A stretch of 64,000 bases of DNA, from contig CAWDTS010000017.1 of assembly GCA_963805325.1 (NCBI GenBank), positions 67,921 through 131,920 on the forward strand, written 5' to 3'. This DNA is from DASWJZ01 sp963805325. GTDB taxonomy: Bacteria > Pseudomonadota > Alphaproteobacteria > Rhizobiales > Afifellaceae. Below, piece after piece: positions 9,038 to 19,982 of the stretch. A model generated the notes under the pieces. The model did not search any database and was not told the origin of the DNA. It saw only the letters and a list, made by a program, of their open reading frames with translations. The stretch's first letter is position 1. Each line of letters begins with the position of its first letter. Position numbers and translations under genes: made by a program.

Positions 9038-10018
9038 TTACATCTTCTTCAGGCCGGCCGCGTCGGTGATGTCATGCGTCCAGGCGCCTGATGGCTTGTT
9101 CTGGATGATTTTCTGATCGAGCAGCGCCTGCTCCGTGCGGTTATAGGCGTCTTCGTTCAGGACGCCGTTGCCGCCGGCGGTCAGCTTGGCGACCTCGCCC
9201 ATCATGTACTTCTGATGGTCGAGATCCTGGCCGCCGTTGTCGACGACGATCTGCGCCGACTCGTCCGGATGTGCGAGCGCATAATCCCAGCCCTTCATCG
9301 AGGCGCGCACGAAGCGAACCATCTTGTCTTTGAAGGCCGGGTCGGCGAGCTTGTCCTCAAGCACGTAGAGACCATCCTCGAGCAGGTCGTTCCCCATCGC
9401 CGAGTAGTTGAACACGGTGAGGTCCTCCGGCTTGAAGCCGGCGTCGAGAACCTGGCCGTATTCGTTGTAAGTCATGACCGAGATGCAGTCCGCCTGCTTC
9501 TGGATGAGCGGCTGCACGTCAAAGCTCTGCTTCAGCACCGTCACCCCGTCGGGGCCGCCCTCGGTCGACATGCCGATCTTGTGCATCCAGGCATAGAACG
9601 GATACTCGTTGCCGAAGAACCAGACGCCGAGCGTCTTGCCCTTGAAATCGGCCTCCGTCTTGATGCCGGTGTAGGTCGGGCAGACGAGCTCCATGCCGGC
9701 CTTGGCAAAAGGCTGCGCGATGTTGACAAGCTTCACGCCCTTCTCCCGCGCGGCGAGCGCCCCACCCATCCAGTCGACAATCACGTCGGCGCCGCCTCCG
9801 GCGATCACCTGCTCAGGCGCGCTGTCCGGGCCGCCGGGGTTGATCGTGACGTCGAGGCCCTCGTCCGCGTAGAAACCCTTGTCCTTGGCGACGTAGTAGC
9901 CGCCGAACTGCGCCTGGGTGACCCATTTCAGCTGCAGCGTGACTGCGTCCGCTGCGAACGCCTGGCTGAGACCAAGTCCCGCCGCAAACGCAACAGCACC
10001 GAGAAGAACCTTCTTCAT
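9038..10018 (-). CDS. ABC transporter substrate-binding protein, NMT1/THI5-like
   Basis: 326 aa with a signal peptide (MKKVLLGAVAFAAGLGLSQA, cleavage near FAADA). The SsuA/THI5/NMT1 fold is shown by LQLKWVTQAQFGGYYVAKDK, GFYADEGLDVTINPGGPD and GADVIVDWMGGALAAREKG, and by the Cys-containing ADCISVMTYNEY segment typical of pyrimidine-type THI5 relatives. It is the last gene of the pyrimidine-degradation operon, after both permeases. From that context it probably captures a pyrimidine (uracil, thymine or a precursor) rather than an alkanesulfonate. Two residues near the family pocket are Trp (QLKWV, VDWMGG), consistent with stacking on a flat ring. Confidence 0.85.
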   Translation of the reverse strand: MKKVLLGAVAFAAGLGLSQAFAADAVTLQLKWVTQAQFGGYYVAKDKGFYADEGLDVTINPGGPDSAPEQVIAGGGADVIVDWMGGALAAREKGVKLVNIAQPFAKAGMELVCPTYTGIKTEADFKGKTLGVWFFGNEYPFYAWMHKIGMSTEGGPDGVTVLKQSFDVQPLIQKQADCISVMTYNEYGQVLDAGFKPEDLTVFNYSAMGNDLLEDGLYVLEDKLADPAFKDKMVRFVRASMKGWDYALAHPDESAQIVVDNGGQDLDHQKYMMGEVAKLTAGGNGVLNEDAYNRTEQALLDQKIIQNKPSGAWTHDITDAAGLKKM

Positions 10019-10059
10019 TGACCACCTCCGTGTGGAATTTTTCCTGATATCCCAGGGCG

Positions 10060-11166
10060 TTATGCCCTAAAGGACGGATGCCAGAATGTGGCCGCGCGTT
10101 CGACCAGCGACACCAACCCGTAGAAGAGCGAGCCCGCAAGCGCAGCCATGGCGATTTCCGCCCACACCATGTCTATTCCCATCCGGCCGACCTCGGTGGA
10201 GATGCGAAAGCCCATCCCAACGATCGGCGTGCCGAAGAATTCGGCCACGATGGCCCCGATCAGGGCAAGAGTCGAGTTGATCTTTAGGGCGTTGAAAATG
10301 AACGGCATGGCGGCCGGAAGCCGCAGCTTTACAAGGGTTTTCCAATAGCCGGCGGCGTAGGTGCGCATCAGGTCACGCTGCATCGCCTCGCTCGCGCCGA
10401 GCCCGGCGATGGTGTTCACCAGCATCGGGAAGAAGGTCATCACGATCACGACCGCCGCCTTCGACGGCCAGTCGAAACCGAACCAGATCACCATGATCGG
10501 CGCGATGCCGATGATGGGCAACGCACTCACCAAATTGCCTACGGGAAGAAGCCCGCGCCGTAGGAACGGAACGCGATCGGCGAGGATAGCGACGAGGAAG
10601 CCGGAAAGGCAGCCGACGACATAGCCGAAGAGAACCGCCTTCAGGAACGTCTGGCGGAAATCGGCGGCGAGCGTCGGCCCGGAGACGATGATCTTCTGCC
10701 AGATGACGCTCGGCGGCGGCAGGAGCACCAGCGGAACGGCGAATCCGCGAACCGCGATCTCCCAAAGGATCAGCACCCAAAGGCCGAACACAAAGGGAAT
10801 CGCGACGCCGACGATGCGCCCGATCCAGGGATCGCGCGGGCGAAGCGCGGACAGCGCCTGCACGAAGGCCCACGCCGTCAGCCAGGCCGCCACGACCACC
10901 GCCCAATAGCCGAGCGCCGCTTTTCCAGCCACGTTCTGCAACGCATCGATTAGAGCGAAAGCCGCGACATGCGCTGCAAACCCAGTGAGGGCCAGTTGCC
11001 AGCGCGGCCTCCAGAGCGAGGCCAGCGCGGCGAGCGCAAGAAAACTCGTGACAAGCGAGAGCGAGGAGCCCATCACCGCTGGCCCGCCGGCGGAGACTTG
11101 CAGGACGAGAGCGACGATGGCGATCGCCGCGGCCGGATAGAGAATCTGCGACGGCCGTGCGTTCAT
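10060..11166 (-). CDS. ABC transporter permease (BPD family), long N-terminal membrane extension
   Basis: 368 aa from ATG 11166, overlapping the previous permease stop as ATGA. About 110 N-terminal residues form extra hydrophobic segments (ILYPAAAIAIVALVLQV and LALTGFAAHVAAFALIDALQ) before the usual permease core. The core carries the EAA-loop signature (DLMRTYAAGYWKTLVKLRLP) for contact with the ATPase. This extended type occurs in pyrimidine/THI5-type importers. It forms a heterodimeric channel with the permease encoded just upstream. Confidence 0.85.
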   Translation of the reverse strand: MNARPSQILYPAAAIAIVALVLQVSAGGPAVMGSSLSLVTSFLALAALASLWRPRWQLALTGFAAHVAAFALIDALQNVAGKAALGYWAVVVAAWLTAWAFVQALSALRPRDPWIGRIVGVAIPFVFGLWVLILWEIAVRGFAVPLVLLPPPSVIWQKIIVSGPTLAADFRQTFLKAVLFGYVVGCLSGFLVAILADRVPFLRRGLLPVGNLVSALPIIGIAPIMVIWFGFDWPSKAAVVIVMTFFPMLVNTIAGLGASEAMQRDLMRTYAAGYWKTLVKLRLPAAMPFIFNALKINSTLALIGAIVAEFFGTPIVGMGFRISTEVGRMGIDMVWAEIAMAALAGSLFYGLVSLVERAATFWHPSFRA

Positions 11167-12108
11167 TGTGCGCCCATGCGACGCCGCACGAGGCGGTCGG
11201 CGAGGCCGACGATGGTGACCAGCACGGCCGCCATCACCGAGGCTGCGATCAGCGCCGACCACATCTGGATCGTCTGGCTGTAATAGGAGCCGAAAAGAAG
11301 GCGCGAGCCGATCCCCGCGACGGCGCCGGTCGGCAGCTCGCCGACGATCGCGCCGACGAGGCTGCTGGCGATCGCCACCTTCATCGAGGTGAAGAGGAAC
11401 GGCACCGATGCCGGCACACGCAGCTTGAAGAAGACCTGCGCGCGGCTGGCGTTATAGGTGCGCATCAGGTCGAGCAGGATCGGGTCGGGCGAGCGGAAGC
11501 CCTTCACCATGCCGACGGTGACGGGGAAGAAGGAGAGATAGGTCGAGATCAGCGCCTTCGGCACGAGGCCCCGCAGCCCGATCGAGGCAAGCACCACGAT
11601 CACCATCGGCGCGACGGCGAGGATCGGAATCGTCTGCGACGTGATGATCCAAGGCATCAGGCTTTTGTCGAGGCTTCGCGCGTGCACGATGGCGACGGCG
11701 ATTGCGATGCCAAGTGCCGTGCCCATGGCGAAGCCGAGCAGCGTCGAAGAGAGCGTCACCCAGCAGTGATAGAGCAGGCTCGACGGCTTCGACGGGTTGG
11801 CGAGAACGACGGTCTTGTAGAGATCGACCGCGACCTGATGCGGCGCCGGCAGCGTCGGCTTCTTCTGGGTCATCGTCTCCACAACGAGTGCGGGGAAAGA
11901 GACGACGGCCCCGCGGCGCTCATCGAGGTCGCGCTGAAACGGCGCGTTCAGCGCGAACGTGCCGATGTACCAGATTGCCAGGATGGCGAGGAGGATAATG
12001 ACAACCGGCCCGGTGTTTCCCGGCCATCGCGCGGCGATGCCATGCCTCGCGCGGCAGAAGGCCGACCGCCGCGCCAGGCTCGGCGATGCCGGGGCCAGCC
12101 GCGCTCAT
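11163..12108 (-). CDS. ABC transporter permease (BPD family), one frame break
   Basis: Starts at ATG 12108 (MSAAGPGIAEPGAAVGLL). One extra base near 12005 breaks the frame just before the first membrane helix (VVIILLAILAIWYIGTFALN). The remainder, QVAVDLYKTVVLANP through ADRLVRRRMGAQ, is a standard binding-protein-dependent permease with the EAA-loop LMRTYNASRAQVFFKLRVPA. It works with the second permease, the ATPase at 12265-13044 and the binding protein. The gap to the upstream ATPase gene is filled by a palindromic repeat element. Confidence 0.82.
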
Positions 12109-12114
12109 GCCGGG

Positions 12115-12262
12115 CCCCTTCTCCCATAGGGAGAAGGTGTCGCCGAAGGCGATGGATGAGGGGATGCGGCGGTTGTCGGGACCAACGAAGTGCGTCGCAG
12201 CCCCTCACCCGGCCGCTTCGCGGCCACCCTCTCCCTGTGGGAGAGGGTTCTCGGCGCGCGCT
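12115..12262. repeat. Intergenic palindromic repeat element (three hairpins)
   Basis: Three tight inverted repeats fill the gap between the ATPase stop and the permease start: CCTTCTCCC-ata-GGGAGAAGG (12117-12137), GGCCGC-ttc-GCGGCC (12211-12225) and CCCTCTCCC-tgt-GGGAGAGGG (12227-12247). The two outer hairpins are near-copies in the same style. This resembles the short mosaic palindromic repeats scattered in alphaproteobacterial intergenic DNA. Its position inside an operon may affect mRNA processing. Confidence 0.75.
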
Positions 12263-12264
12263 GT

Positions 12265-13044
12265 TCAATCATCATAGCTGTGGCCGGCGCGGAGGCCTTC
12301 GCGCACCTGATGGGCGACCTTCAGAAATTCCGGCGTCTCGCGGATGTCGAGCGTGCGCTCCCTGGGCAGCGTGTTCTCGATCACGTCGTGGATGCGGCCG
12401 GGGCGCGGCGACATCACCACGATGCGCGTCGACAGGAACACCGCTTCCGGGATCGAATGCGTGACGAAGATCACCGTCTTCTGCGTCTTTGCCCAAAGCT
12501 GGAGAAGCTGCTCGTTCAGATGATCGCGGACGATCTCGTCGAGCGCGCCGAACGGCTCGTCCATCAGAAGCAGCGCCGGATCGAAGGAGAGCGCGCGGGC
12601 TATCGAAGCGCGCTGCTGCATGCCGCCGGAAAGCTGCCAGGGGAATTTCCGGTCGAAGCCGGTGAGGTTCACGAGCTCGAGGTTCTTCCTGACCCGCTCG
12701 CGCCGCTCCGCGGCCGAAATGCCCATCACCTCAAGCGGCAGCGCGACGTTCTTGGCGATCGTGCGCCATGGATAGAGCGCCGCCGCCTGGAAGACGTAGC
12801 CGTAGCAGCGGGTCTTGCGCGCCTCTTCCGGCGTGAGGCCGTTGACGAGGATCTTGCCGCCGGTCGGCTGTTCGAGATCGGCGATAACGCGAAGCAGCGT
12901 GGTCTTGCCGCAGCCGGAAGGGCCAATCAGCGAGACGAATTCGCCGCGCTCAACGCTGAGCCCGATGTCGGCAAGCGCGTTGACCGGGCCGTCGGCCGTC
13001 TCGAAGGTGAGCGAGAGGCCGCTGATGTCGATGACGCTTCGCAT
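12265..13044 (-). CDS. ABC transporter ATP-binding protein (nitrate/sulfonate/pyrimidine class)
   Basis: 259 aa. Walker A is GPSGCGKTT, the Q-loop region is GYVFQAAALYPW, the signature is LSGGMQQR, Walker B is LLLMDEPFGALDE and the H-loop is VTHSIPEA. The class matches SsuB/TauB-type ATPases that serve NMT1/THI5-like binding proteins. It energises import through the two permeases encoded downstream. It lies 143 bases after the dihydropyrimidinase gene in the same direction, which supports a pyrimidine substrate. Confidence 0.9.
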   Translation of the reverse strand: MRSVIDISGLSLTFETADGPVNALADIGLSVERGEFVSLIGPSGCGKTTLLRVIADLEQPTGGKILVNGLTPEEARKTRCYGYVFQAAALYPWRTIAKNVALPLEVMGISAAERRERVRKNLELVNLTGFDRKFPWQLSGGMQQRASIARALSFDPALLLMDEPFGALDEIVRDHLNEQLLQLWAKTQKTVIFVTHSIPEAVFLSTRIVVMSPRPGRIHDVIENTLPRERTLDIRETPEFLKVAHQVREGLRAGHSYDD

Positions 13045-13132
13045 CGGAGCCAGTCAGGCACCCTCAGCCGAGGCCCCGTCCGCCATGCGGTACCGCCTCG
13101 ATGGAGCGTCCAGACTGCACGAGTCTGCGTGC

Positions 13133-13170
13133 TCGAGGCTCGCTGCACTCGCACCTCAGCATGAGGGAGG
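13133..13170. repeat. Degenerate copy of a short intergenic repeat
   Basis: The stretch beginning TCGAGGCTCGCTGCACTCGC and ending with CTCAGCATGAGGGAGG closely matches the two inverted copies at 45442-45486 and 45564-45620. It lies between the dihydropyrimidinase stop and the ATPase start. This is a typical dispersed short palindromic repeat, here in a single arm. Confidence 0.7.
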
Positions 13171-13187
13171 CTGAGGCAAGCCCACTC

Positions 13188-14642
13188 TCAAACCCCTGCC
13201 GGTATGCCGCTCCGCTCCACCTTGCGCGGGGCGGTCAGCTCCTTCCAGGTGGAAAGCGCGCGGTTCGTCGGCGGATTGGCCGGGCGCTCGACGAAGCGGC
13301 CGTCGCCGGTGCCGGCGCGGACCTCGCCGTCGGCATAGGCGATGTTGCCGCGCGAAAGAGTCGTCTTCGCGCGTCCGGTGACGGAGACGCCTTCGAAGAC
13401 GTTGTAGTCGATCGCCGACTTCTGCGTCTTGGCGCTGATCGTCTTCGTCGCCTCCGGGTCCCAGATGACGATGTCGGCGTCGGCGCCGGGCACGATCGCG
13501 CCCTTGCGCGGATACATGTTGAGGATCTTGGCGATGTTGGTCGAGGTGACGGCGACGAACTCGTTCATCGTCAGCCGCCCGGTGCGAACGCCATAGGTCC
13601 ACAGCACCGAGAGCCGGTCCTCCAGCCCGCCCGTGCCGTTCGGGATCTTCGTGAAGTCGCCGACGCCCATGCGCTTCTGCTCGGTGGTGAAGGCGCAATG
13701 GTCGGTCGCCACCACCTGCAGCGAGCCCGACGCGAGCCCCGCCCACAGCCCATCCTGGTGCAGCTTCGAGCGGAAGGGCGGCGACATCACGCGCCGCGCG
13801 GCGTGGTCCCAATCGGGATTGGCGTATTCGCTTTCGTCGAGCACGAGATGCTGGATCAGCGGCTCGCCGAAGACGCGCATGCCCTTCTGGCGCGCGCGGC
13901 GGATCGCCTCGTGCGCCTGCTCGCAGGAGACATGCACGACGTAGAGCGGCACGCCGGCCTGGTCGGCGATCATGATGGCGCGGTTGGCGGCCTCGCCCTC
14001 CACCTCCGGCGGGCGCGAATAAGCGTGCGCCTCCGGTCCGTTGTTGCCTTCGGCGAGCAGCTTCTGCTGCAACGAGGCGACCACGTCGCCGTTCTCGGCA
14101 TGGACGAGCGGCATGGCGCCGAGCTCGGCGCAGCGCGAGAACGACGCGAACATCTCGTCGTCGTTCACCATCAGCGCGCCCTTGTAGGCCATGAAGTGCT
14201 TGAAGGTGTTGATGCCCTCAGCGACGACCTTCGGCATCTCGTCGAAGACCTGCTTCCCCCACCAGGTGATCGCCATGTGGAAGGAGTAGTCGGTGCGCGC
14301 CTTGCCGGCCTTTTGGTACCATTGCTGGAGCGCGTCCATCAGCCCCTGCTCCGGAGCCGGCAGGCAGAAATCGACGATCATCGTGGTGCCGCCGGAAAGT
14401 GCCGCAGCGGTGCCGGAATCGAAATCGTCGGTCGAATGCGTGCCCATGAAGGGCATTTCCATGTGCGTGTGCGGATCGATGCCGCCGGGCATGACGTAGC
14501 AGCCGGAAGCGTCGATGATGTGATCGGCGTCGTGCTCGAGATCGGGACCGACCGCGACGATCTTGTCGTGCTGCACGAAGACGTCGGCCTTGGTCGTGAG
14601 ATCGGCGGTGACGACCGTGCCGCCTTTGATGAGTTTGGACAT
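13188..14642 (-). CDS. hydA: Dihydropyrimidinase (hydantoinase)
   Basis: 484 aa, a cyclic amidohydrolase opening dihydrouracil or dihydrothymine to the N-carbamoyl-beta-amino acid, the second step of reductive pyrimidine breakdown. The metal site is visible: PGGIDPHTHMEMPFMG for the first His pair, TFKHFMAYKGALMVND with the Lys that is carboxylated to bridge two zincs, then PLVHAEN and VVHVSCEQAHEAI for the other His ligands, and VATDHCAF for the catalytic Asp. It has the usual length. It is followed by the transporter genes and preceded by the lysE and amidohydrolase genes of the same operon. Confidence 0.93.
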   Translation of the reverse strand: MSKLIKGGTVVTADLTTKADVFVQHDKIVAVGPDLEHDADHIIDASGCYVMPGGIDPHTHMEMPFMGTHSTDDFDSGTAAALSGGTTMIVDFCLPAPEQGLMDALQQWYQKAGKARTDYSFHMAITWWGKQVFDEMPKVVAEGINTFKHFMAYKGALMVNDDEMFASFSRCAELGAMPLVHAENGDVVASLQQKLLAEGNNGPEAHAYSRPPEVEGEAANRAIMIADQAGVPLYVVHVSCEQAHEAIRRARQKGMRVFGEPLIQHLVLDESEYANPDWDHAARRVMSPPFRSKLHQDGLWAGLASGSLQVVATDHCAFTTEQKRMGVGDFTKIPNGTGGLEDRLSVLWTYGVRTGRLTMNEFVAVTSTNIAKILNMYPRKGAIVPGADADIVIWDPEATKTISAKTQKSAIDYNVFEGVSVTGRAKTTLSRGNIAYADGEVRAGTGDGRFVERPANPPTNRALSTWKELTAPRKVERSGIPAGV

Positions 14643-14664
14643 TACCGGACCACTCCTCGATGAA

Positions 14665-15300
14665 TCACGGCCGATACGTGGCGAGTTCGAAACCGAACCC
14701 GATGAACACTGCCCCGGTCACCGCCTTGACCGCGCGCTCGAAGCGGCCGGATCGGGCGAGCGCCGAGAGTTTCGCAAACACGATGACAATCGCGCCGAAC
14801 CACAGGACATTCAGCATGGCATGGACGACAACCAACTCGTAAGCCGCCGGGATCGACATTTTTCCCGGCAGCAGGAACTGCGGAAAGACGGCGAGATAGA
14901 ACATTGAGACCTTGGGATTGAGCGCGTTGGTGAGAAGCCCCTCCAGGAAGGCCCTCCGCAGGGTGCGCCGGCGGCGAGCTGGTACGACGTCAACAAGCGC
15001 TGTCGGTCGACCGCGCCAGGCGTCGCGTAAAGCCTTGGCACCGACCCAGGCGAGATATGCCGCACCGACGAGCTTCACCGCCTCGAACAGCGTCGCAGAC
15101 TGAACCAGGAGCGCCGACAATCCGAGAATGGACAAGCTTCCATGGATGAAGAACGCCACCACGAAGCCGGCGATGTTGGCGAACCCCGCCGCGCGGCCGG
15201 AGGTCGGCACGGTCTTCGCGATAAGAACTCCGTTCGGACCCGGCGAAATGATGAGAAGCGCCGCCAGGGCCATGAACCCGAAGAGTGTCGCCAGCGTCAT
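14665..15300 (-). CDS. LysE/RhtB family amino-acid exporter
   Basis: 211 aa, ATG 15300. Six hydrophobic segments with the LysE signature near the N terminus (LAALLIISPGPNGVLIAKTV) and LTNALNPKVSMFYLAVFPQF. Family members export amino acids. Inside a beta-alanine-producing operon it could relieve build-up of beta-alanine or beta-aminoisobutyrate; this is inference from position. Spacing to neighbours is short (19 and 22 bases), so it is part of the same transcript. Confidence 0.85.
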   Translation of the reverse strand: MTLATLFGFMALAALLIISPGPNGVLIAKTVPTSGRAAGFANIAGFVVAFFIHGSLSILGLSALLVQSATLFEAVKLVGAAYLAWVGAKALRDAWRGRPTALVDVVPARRRRTLRRAFLEGLLTNALNPKVSMFYLAVFPQFLLPGKMSIPAAYELVVVHAMLNVLWFGAIVIVFAKLSALARSGRFERAVKAVTGAVFIGFGFELATYRP

Positions 15301-15319
15301 TCCCGTCCCCGGTTCGTAA

Positions 15320-16570
15320 TCACTCCACGATCTCCGCCGTCTCCACCACCGCGTGGAAGAGCACGTCGGCGCCGGCCGTCGCCCATTCGGGATAGATCTT
15401 TTCGTCCTCGTTATGGCTGACGCCGTCGACGCAGGGGCAGAATACCATCGAGGTCGGCGCCACCTTGGCGATGTAGCAAGCATCGTGCCCGGCGCCCGAT
15501 ACGATGTCGCGATGCGAATAGCCGAGCCGGTCGGCGGCGCGGCGCACGGCCTCGACGCAGTCGTGATTGAACTCCACCGGCGCGTAGTAGAAGACCTCCT
15601 GCACCTCGGAGGTGAGCTTCCCCTCCTCGCAGATCTTGGCGAGCGCCTTGGAGAAATCCTCCTTCATCTCCGACAGCGTCGTGTCGATCGGGTGGCGGAA
15701 GTCGATGGTCATCTCGACCGAGCCGGGAATGACGTTGCGCGAGCCCGGATAGGGCGTGAGCACACCGACGGTGCCGACCGCGTTCGGTGCGTTCTTCCAG
15801 GCGATCTCGTTCACCGCCTGCACGAGCTTCGCGGCGCCGACCAGCGCGTCGCGGCGACGCGGCATCGGGGTCGAGCCGGCGTGGCTCTCAAAGCCGGTGA
15901 GCTTCACGTCAAACCAGCGCTGCCCCTGCCCGTGCGTGACGACGCCGATATCGACGCCCTCCATCTCGAGGATCGGGCCCTGCTCGATGTGAAGCTCGAA
16001 GAAGGCTTTCAGCGGCCTTTTCCCGACCGGCTCCGGCCCGACATAGCCGATGCGCTTCAGCTCATCGCCGAGGAGCTTTCCCTCCGCGTCCTTCAGGGCA
16101 TAGGCGTAGTCCTGATCGTAGACGCCGGCGAAAACACCGGAGGAGATCATGGCCGGCGCGTAGCGCGAGCCCTCCTCGTTGGTCCAGTTCACCACCTCGA
16201 TCGGATGCTTCGTCTTGATGCCGAGGTCGTTCAGACTGCGCAGGATCTCCAGTCCCGAAAGCACGCCGAGCACGCCGTCATAGCGCCCGCCGGTCGGCTG
16301 CGTGTCGAGATGGCTGCCGACCATCACCGGCGGCAGCGTCGAGTCCGTGCCCTCACGACGGGCGAACATGTTGCCCATCGTGTCGACCGCCATCTTGGCG
16401 CCGGCGCTCTCGCACCACGACTTGAAGAGGTTGCGGCCCTCCTTGTCGAAATCGGTCAGCGTCAGGCGGCGATTGCCGCCCTTCACGCCGGGGCCGATCT
16501 TGGCCATCTCATGGATGGAGTCCCAGAGACGCTCGCCGTTGATCTTGAGATTGCTGCCGGGTGCGGACAT
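15320..16570 (-). CDS. N-carbamoyl-beta-alanine amidohydrolase (M20 family, Zn-dependent)
   Basis: 416 aa. Zinc-site motifs of the hydantoin/carbamoyl-amidohydrolase branch of M20 are present: GSHLDTQPTGGRYDGVLGVL, WTNEEGSRYAPAM and FELHIEQGPILE, with GHDACYIA and a late His (VSHNEDE). The dimerisation segment GFESHAGSTPMPRRRDAL is complete. It cleaves N-carbamoyl-beta-alanine to beta-alanine, CO2 and ammonia, the third step after PreAT and the dihydropyrimidinase. N-carbamoyl-L-amino-acid hydrolases are close relatives; the operon context favours the beta-alanine form. Confidence 0.9.
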   Translation of the reverse strand: MSAPGSNLKINGERLWDSIHEMAKIGPGVKGGNRRLTLTDFDKEGRNLFKSWCESAGAKMAVDTMGNMFARREGTDSTLPPVMVGSHLDTQPTGGRYDGVLGVLSGLEILRSLNDLGIKTKHPIEVVNWTNEEGSRYAPAMISSGVFAGVYDQDYAYALKDAEGKLLGDELKRIGYVGPEPVGKRPLKAFFELHIEQGPILEMEGVDIGVVTHGQGQRWFDVKLTGFESHAGSTPMPRRRDALVGAAKLVQAVNEIAWKNAPNAVGTVGVLTPYPGSRNVIPGSVEMTIDFRHPIDTTLSEMKEDFSKALAKICEEGKLTSEVQEVFYYAPVEFNHDCVEAVRRAADRLGYSHRDIVSGAGHDACYIAKVAPTSMVFCPCVDGVSHNEDEKIYPEWATAGADVLFHAVVETAEIVE

Positions 16571-16597
16571 GAAACGAATTCTCCAGGAGTCGAAAAA

Positions 16598-16911
16598 TCA
16601 GGCGGGAGTTTGCTGCTTCAGTTCGATCTCGATGAAGGACATCGGCGCGCTGCCGGCATTGACGACGTTGTGTTCCACACCGGCACCACGGCGGTAGACG
16701 GCACCGGCCTGCATATCAACACTTCGCGGCCCGCTCGGCTCTTCGAGCAGGAAGTGGCACGTCGTCATCGGCACGACGACGTACTCCATCTCGTGCCGAT
16801 GCCAGCCGGTCTCTGCGCCGGCAGCAAAGTCCCAACGTGTTACCTTTACCTTGGCGTCCTCCAGAAGCGCGGCGGACGTTGCAGCGGGGCGGCTCACCTC
16901 GGGACTCCGCC

Positions 16912-16915
<4 letters not shown>
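16598..16915 (-). CDS. Cupin-domain protein
   Basis: 105 aa single cupin. The two cupin motifs are GWHRHEMEYVVVPMTTCHFL (His pair plus Glu) and GAVYRRGAGVEHNVVNAG (final His). The start ATG overlaps the dehydrogenase stop (ATGA), so it is translationally coupled within the pyrimidine operon. Small cupins of this type can be isomerases, decarboxylases or ligand-binding regulators; which applies here is unknown. A role in handling a labile intermediate such as malonate semialdehyde is speculation. Confidence 0.8.
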
Positions 16916-18408
<1,493 letters not shown>

Positions 18409-18424
18409 GGCCTCCCCGCAGTCG

Positions 18425-19764
18425 CTATTCGATTGCCTTCAAGACGTCGGCGAGCGTGCCGACAAGATGGTCGATGTCGCTCTTCTCGATGATGAGCGGC
18501 GGCGACATGGCGATCGTGTCGCCGGTGGTGCGGATCATGATGCCGCGCTCGTAGGCTTCCAGGAACGCCGCGAAGGCGCGCTTCGCCGGTGCCCCGGCGA
18601 TCGGCTCAAGCTCGACGGCGCCGACAAGGCCGATATTGCGCACGTCGATCACGTGCGGCAGGCCCTTCAGGCCGTGCAGCGCGTCGGCAAAATATTCGCC
18701 GATCTCGGCGCCGCGCGTCAGAAGGCCCTCGCGCTGATAGATGTCGAGCGTCGCGAGGCCCGCGGCCGACGACACCGGATTTCCGGAATAGGTGTAGCCG
18801 TGGAAGAACTCGATCAGGTGCTCCGGGCCGTTCATGAAGGCCTCGTAGATGTCGGACTTCACGAACACCGCGCCCATCGGCACGACGCCGTTGGTGACGC
18901 CCTTCGCGGTCGTCATGATGTCGGGCGTGACGCCGAAATAGTCCGCGGCGAACGGCGCTGCCAAGGCGGCCGAAACCGGTGATTACCTCGTCGAAGATCA
19001 GAAGGATTCCGTGCTTGTCGCAGATCTCGCGGAGCCTCTGCAGGTAGCCCTTCGGCGGGATCAGGACCCCGGTCGAGCCGGCGACCGGCTCCACGATGAC
19101 GGCGGCGATGGTGGAGGCATCATGGAGTCCGACGAGGCGCTCCAGATCGTCCGCAAGCTCCGCACCATGCTCCGGCACGCCGCGCGTGAAGGCGTTGCGC
19201 TTCAGATCGTGGGTGTGGCGGATGTGATCGACGCCGGCAAGGAGCGCTCCGAAATGCTTGCGGTTCGAGACGATGCCGCCGACCGAGATGCCGCCGAAAT
19301 TGACGCCGTGATAGCCTCGCTCGCGCCCGATCAGGCGGATGCGGCTGCCGTCGCCCTTCACGCGGTGGTAAGCGAGCGCGATCTTCAACGCCGTGTCGAC
19401 CGACTCCGACCCGGAATTGGTGAAGAACACATGGTCGAGGCCCTGCGGCGCGATCGCGGTCAGGCGCGAGGCCAGCTCGAACACCTTCGGGATGGCCCAT
19501 CTGGAAGGCCGGCGCGTAGTCGAGCTCAAGGAGCTGCGCCTTCACCGCCTCGGCGATCTCAGGTCGACCGTGCCCGGCATTGACGCACCACAGGCCGGAG
19601 GTGCCGTCGAGCACCTTGCGGCCGTCATGGCTCCAGTAGTTCATGCCCTCCGCGCGGACGAGGAGACGCGGCTCTTTCTTGAACTGCCGGTTCGCAGTGA
19701 ACGGCATCCAGAAGGCTTCGAGATTGTTGGTCGATATGGCGACTGGCTTTTGCATGAGCGACAC
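18425..19764 (-). CDS. Omega-amino acid (beta-alanine):pyruvate aminotransferase, two frame breaks
   Basis: Start GTG 19764 or ATG 19755 (MQKPVAISTNNLEAFWMPFT). It is a class-III PLP aminotransferase: SGLWCVNAGHGRPEI, FFTNSGSESVDTALKIAL, YHGVNFGGISVGG, VIVEPVAGSTGVLIPPKGYL, and FDEVITGFGRLG with the PLP Asp. The catalytic Lys is in TTAKGVTNG. The frame breaks near 19490 (QMGHP, then KVFELASRL) and near 18963 (GRLGS, then FAADYFGVTP); each is one extra base. The corrected length of about 445 matches the family. It transfers the amino group of beta-alanine to pyruvate, giving malonate semialdehyde and alanine. First gene of the operon, divergent from rutR. Confidence 0.88.
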
Positions 19765-19830
19765 TTTCCGCCGTAGGCCGGTGCGTGATTTCGTGGCGTC
19801 CTCTAGCCGGTTTCGGACGCCAAGCCAAAC

Positions 19831-19846
19831 TTGACTGATTGGTCAA
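19831..19846. promoter_or_regulatory. RutR operator
   Basis: TTGACTGATTGGTCAA matches the RutR palindrome TTGACCA-NN-TGGTCAA at 12 of the 14 defined positions. It sits in the divergent promoter region between the aminotransferase operon and rutR, 67 bases from the aminotransferase start and 137 from rutR. Knowledge of RutR: uracil releases the repressor, so both the operon and rutR would be induced by uracil. Confidence 0.75.
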
Positions 19847-19982
19847 AATCAACGCTAGGTTCGACCGCCGGTCAAGGTGAAACATCGAAGCAGCCGGGAG
19901 GAAGACGAGCGATGTGGGCGAGCGCTGGCAAGCTGCGCCGCGGGTGGCGGAACGTCCCCTCTCTGCAAGACGGAGGGAACCC

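Noticed and set aside
13101..14663. A 520-codon plus-strand open frame opposite the dihydropyrimidinase gene
   Set aside because: Shadow of the minus-strand gene, which has intact metal-site motifs; the antisense product is low-complexity.
19861..19875. TCGACCGCCGGTCAA as a second RutR site
   Set aside because: The half-sites are 3 bases apart instead of the 4 expected between TTGACC and GGTCAA, and the first half has a mismatch. Could be a weak auxiliary site but not called.
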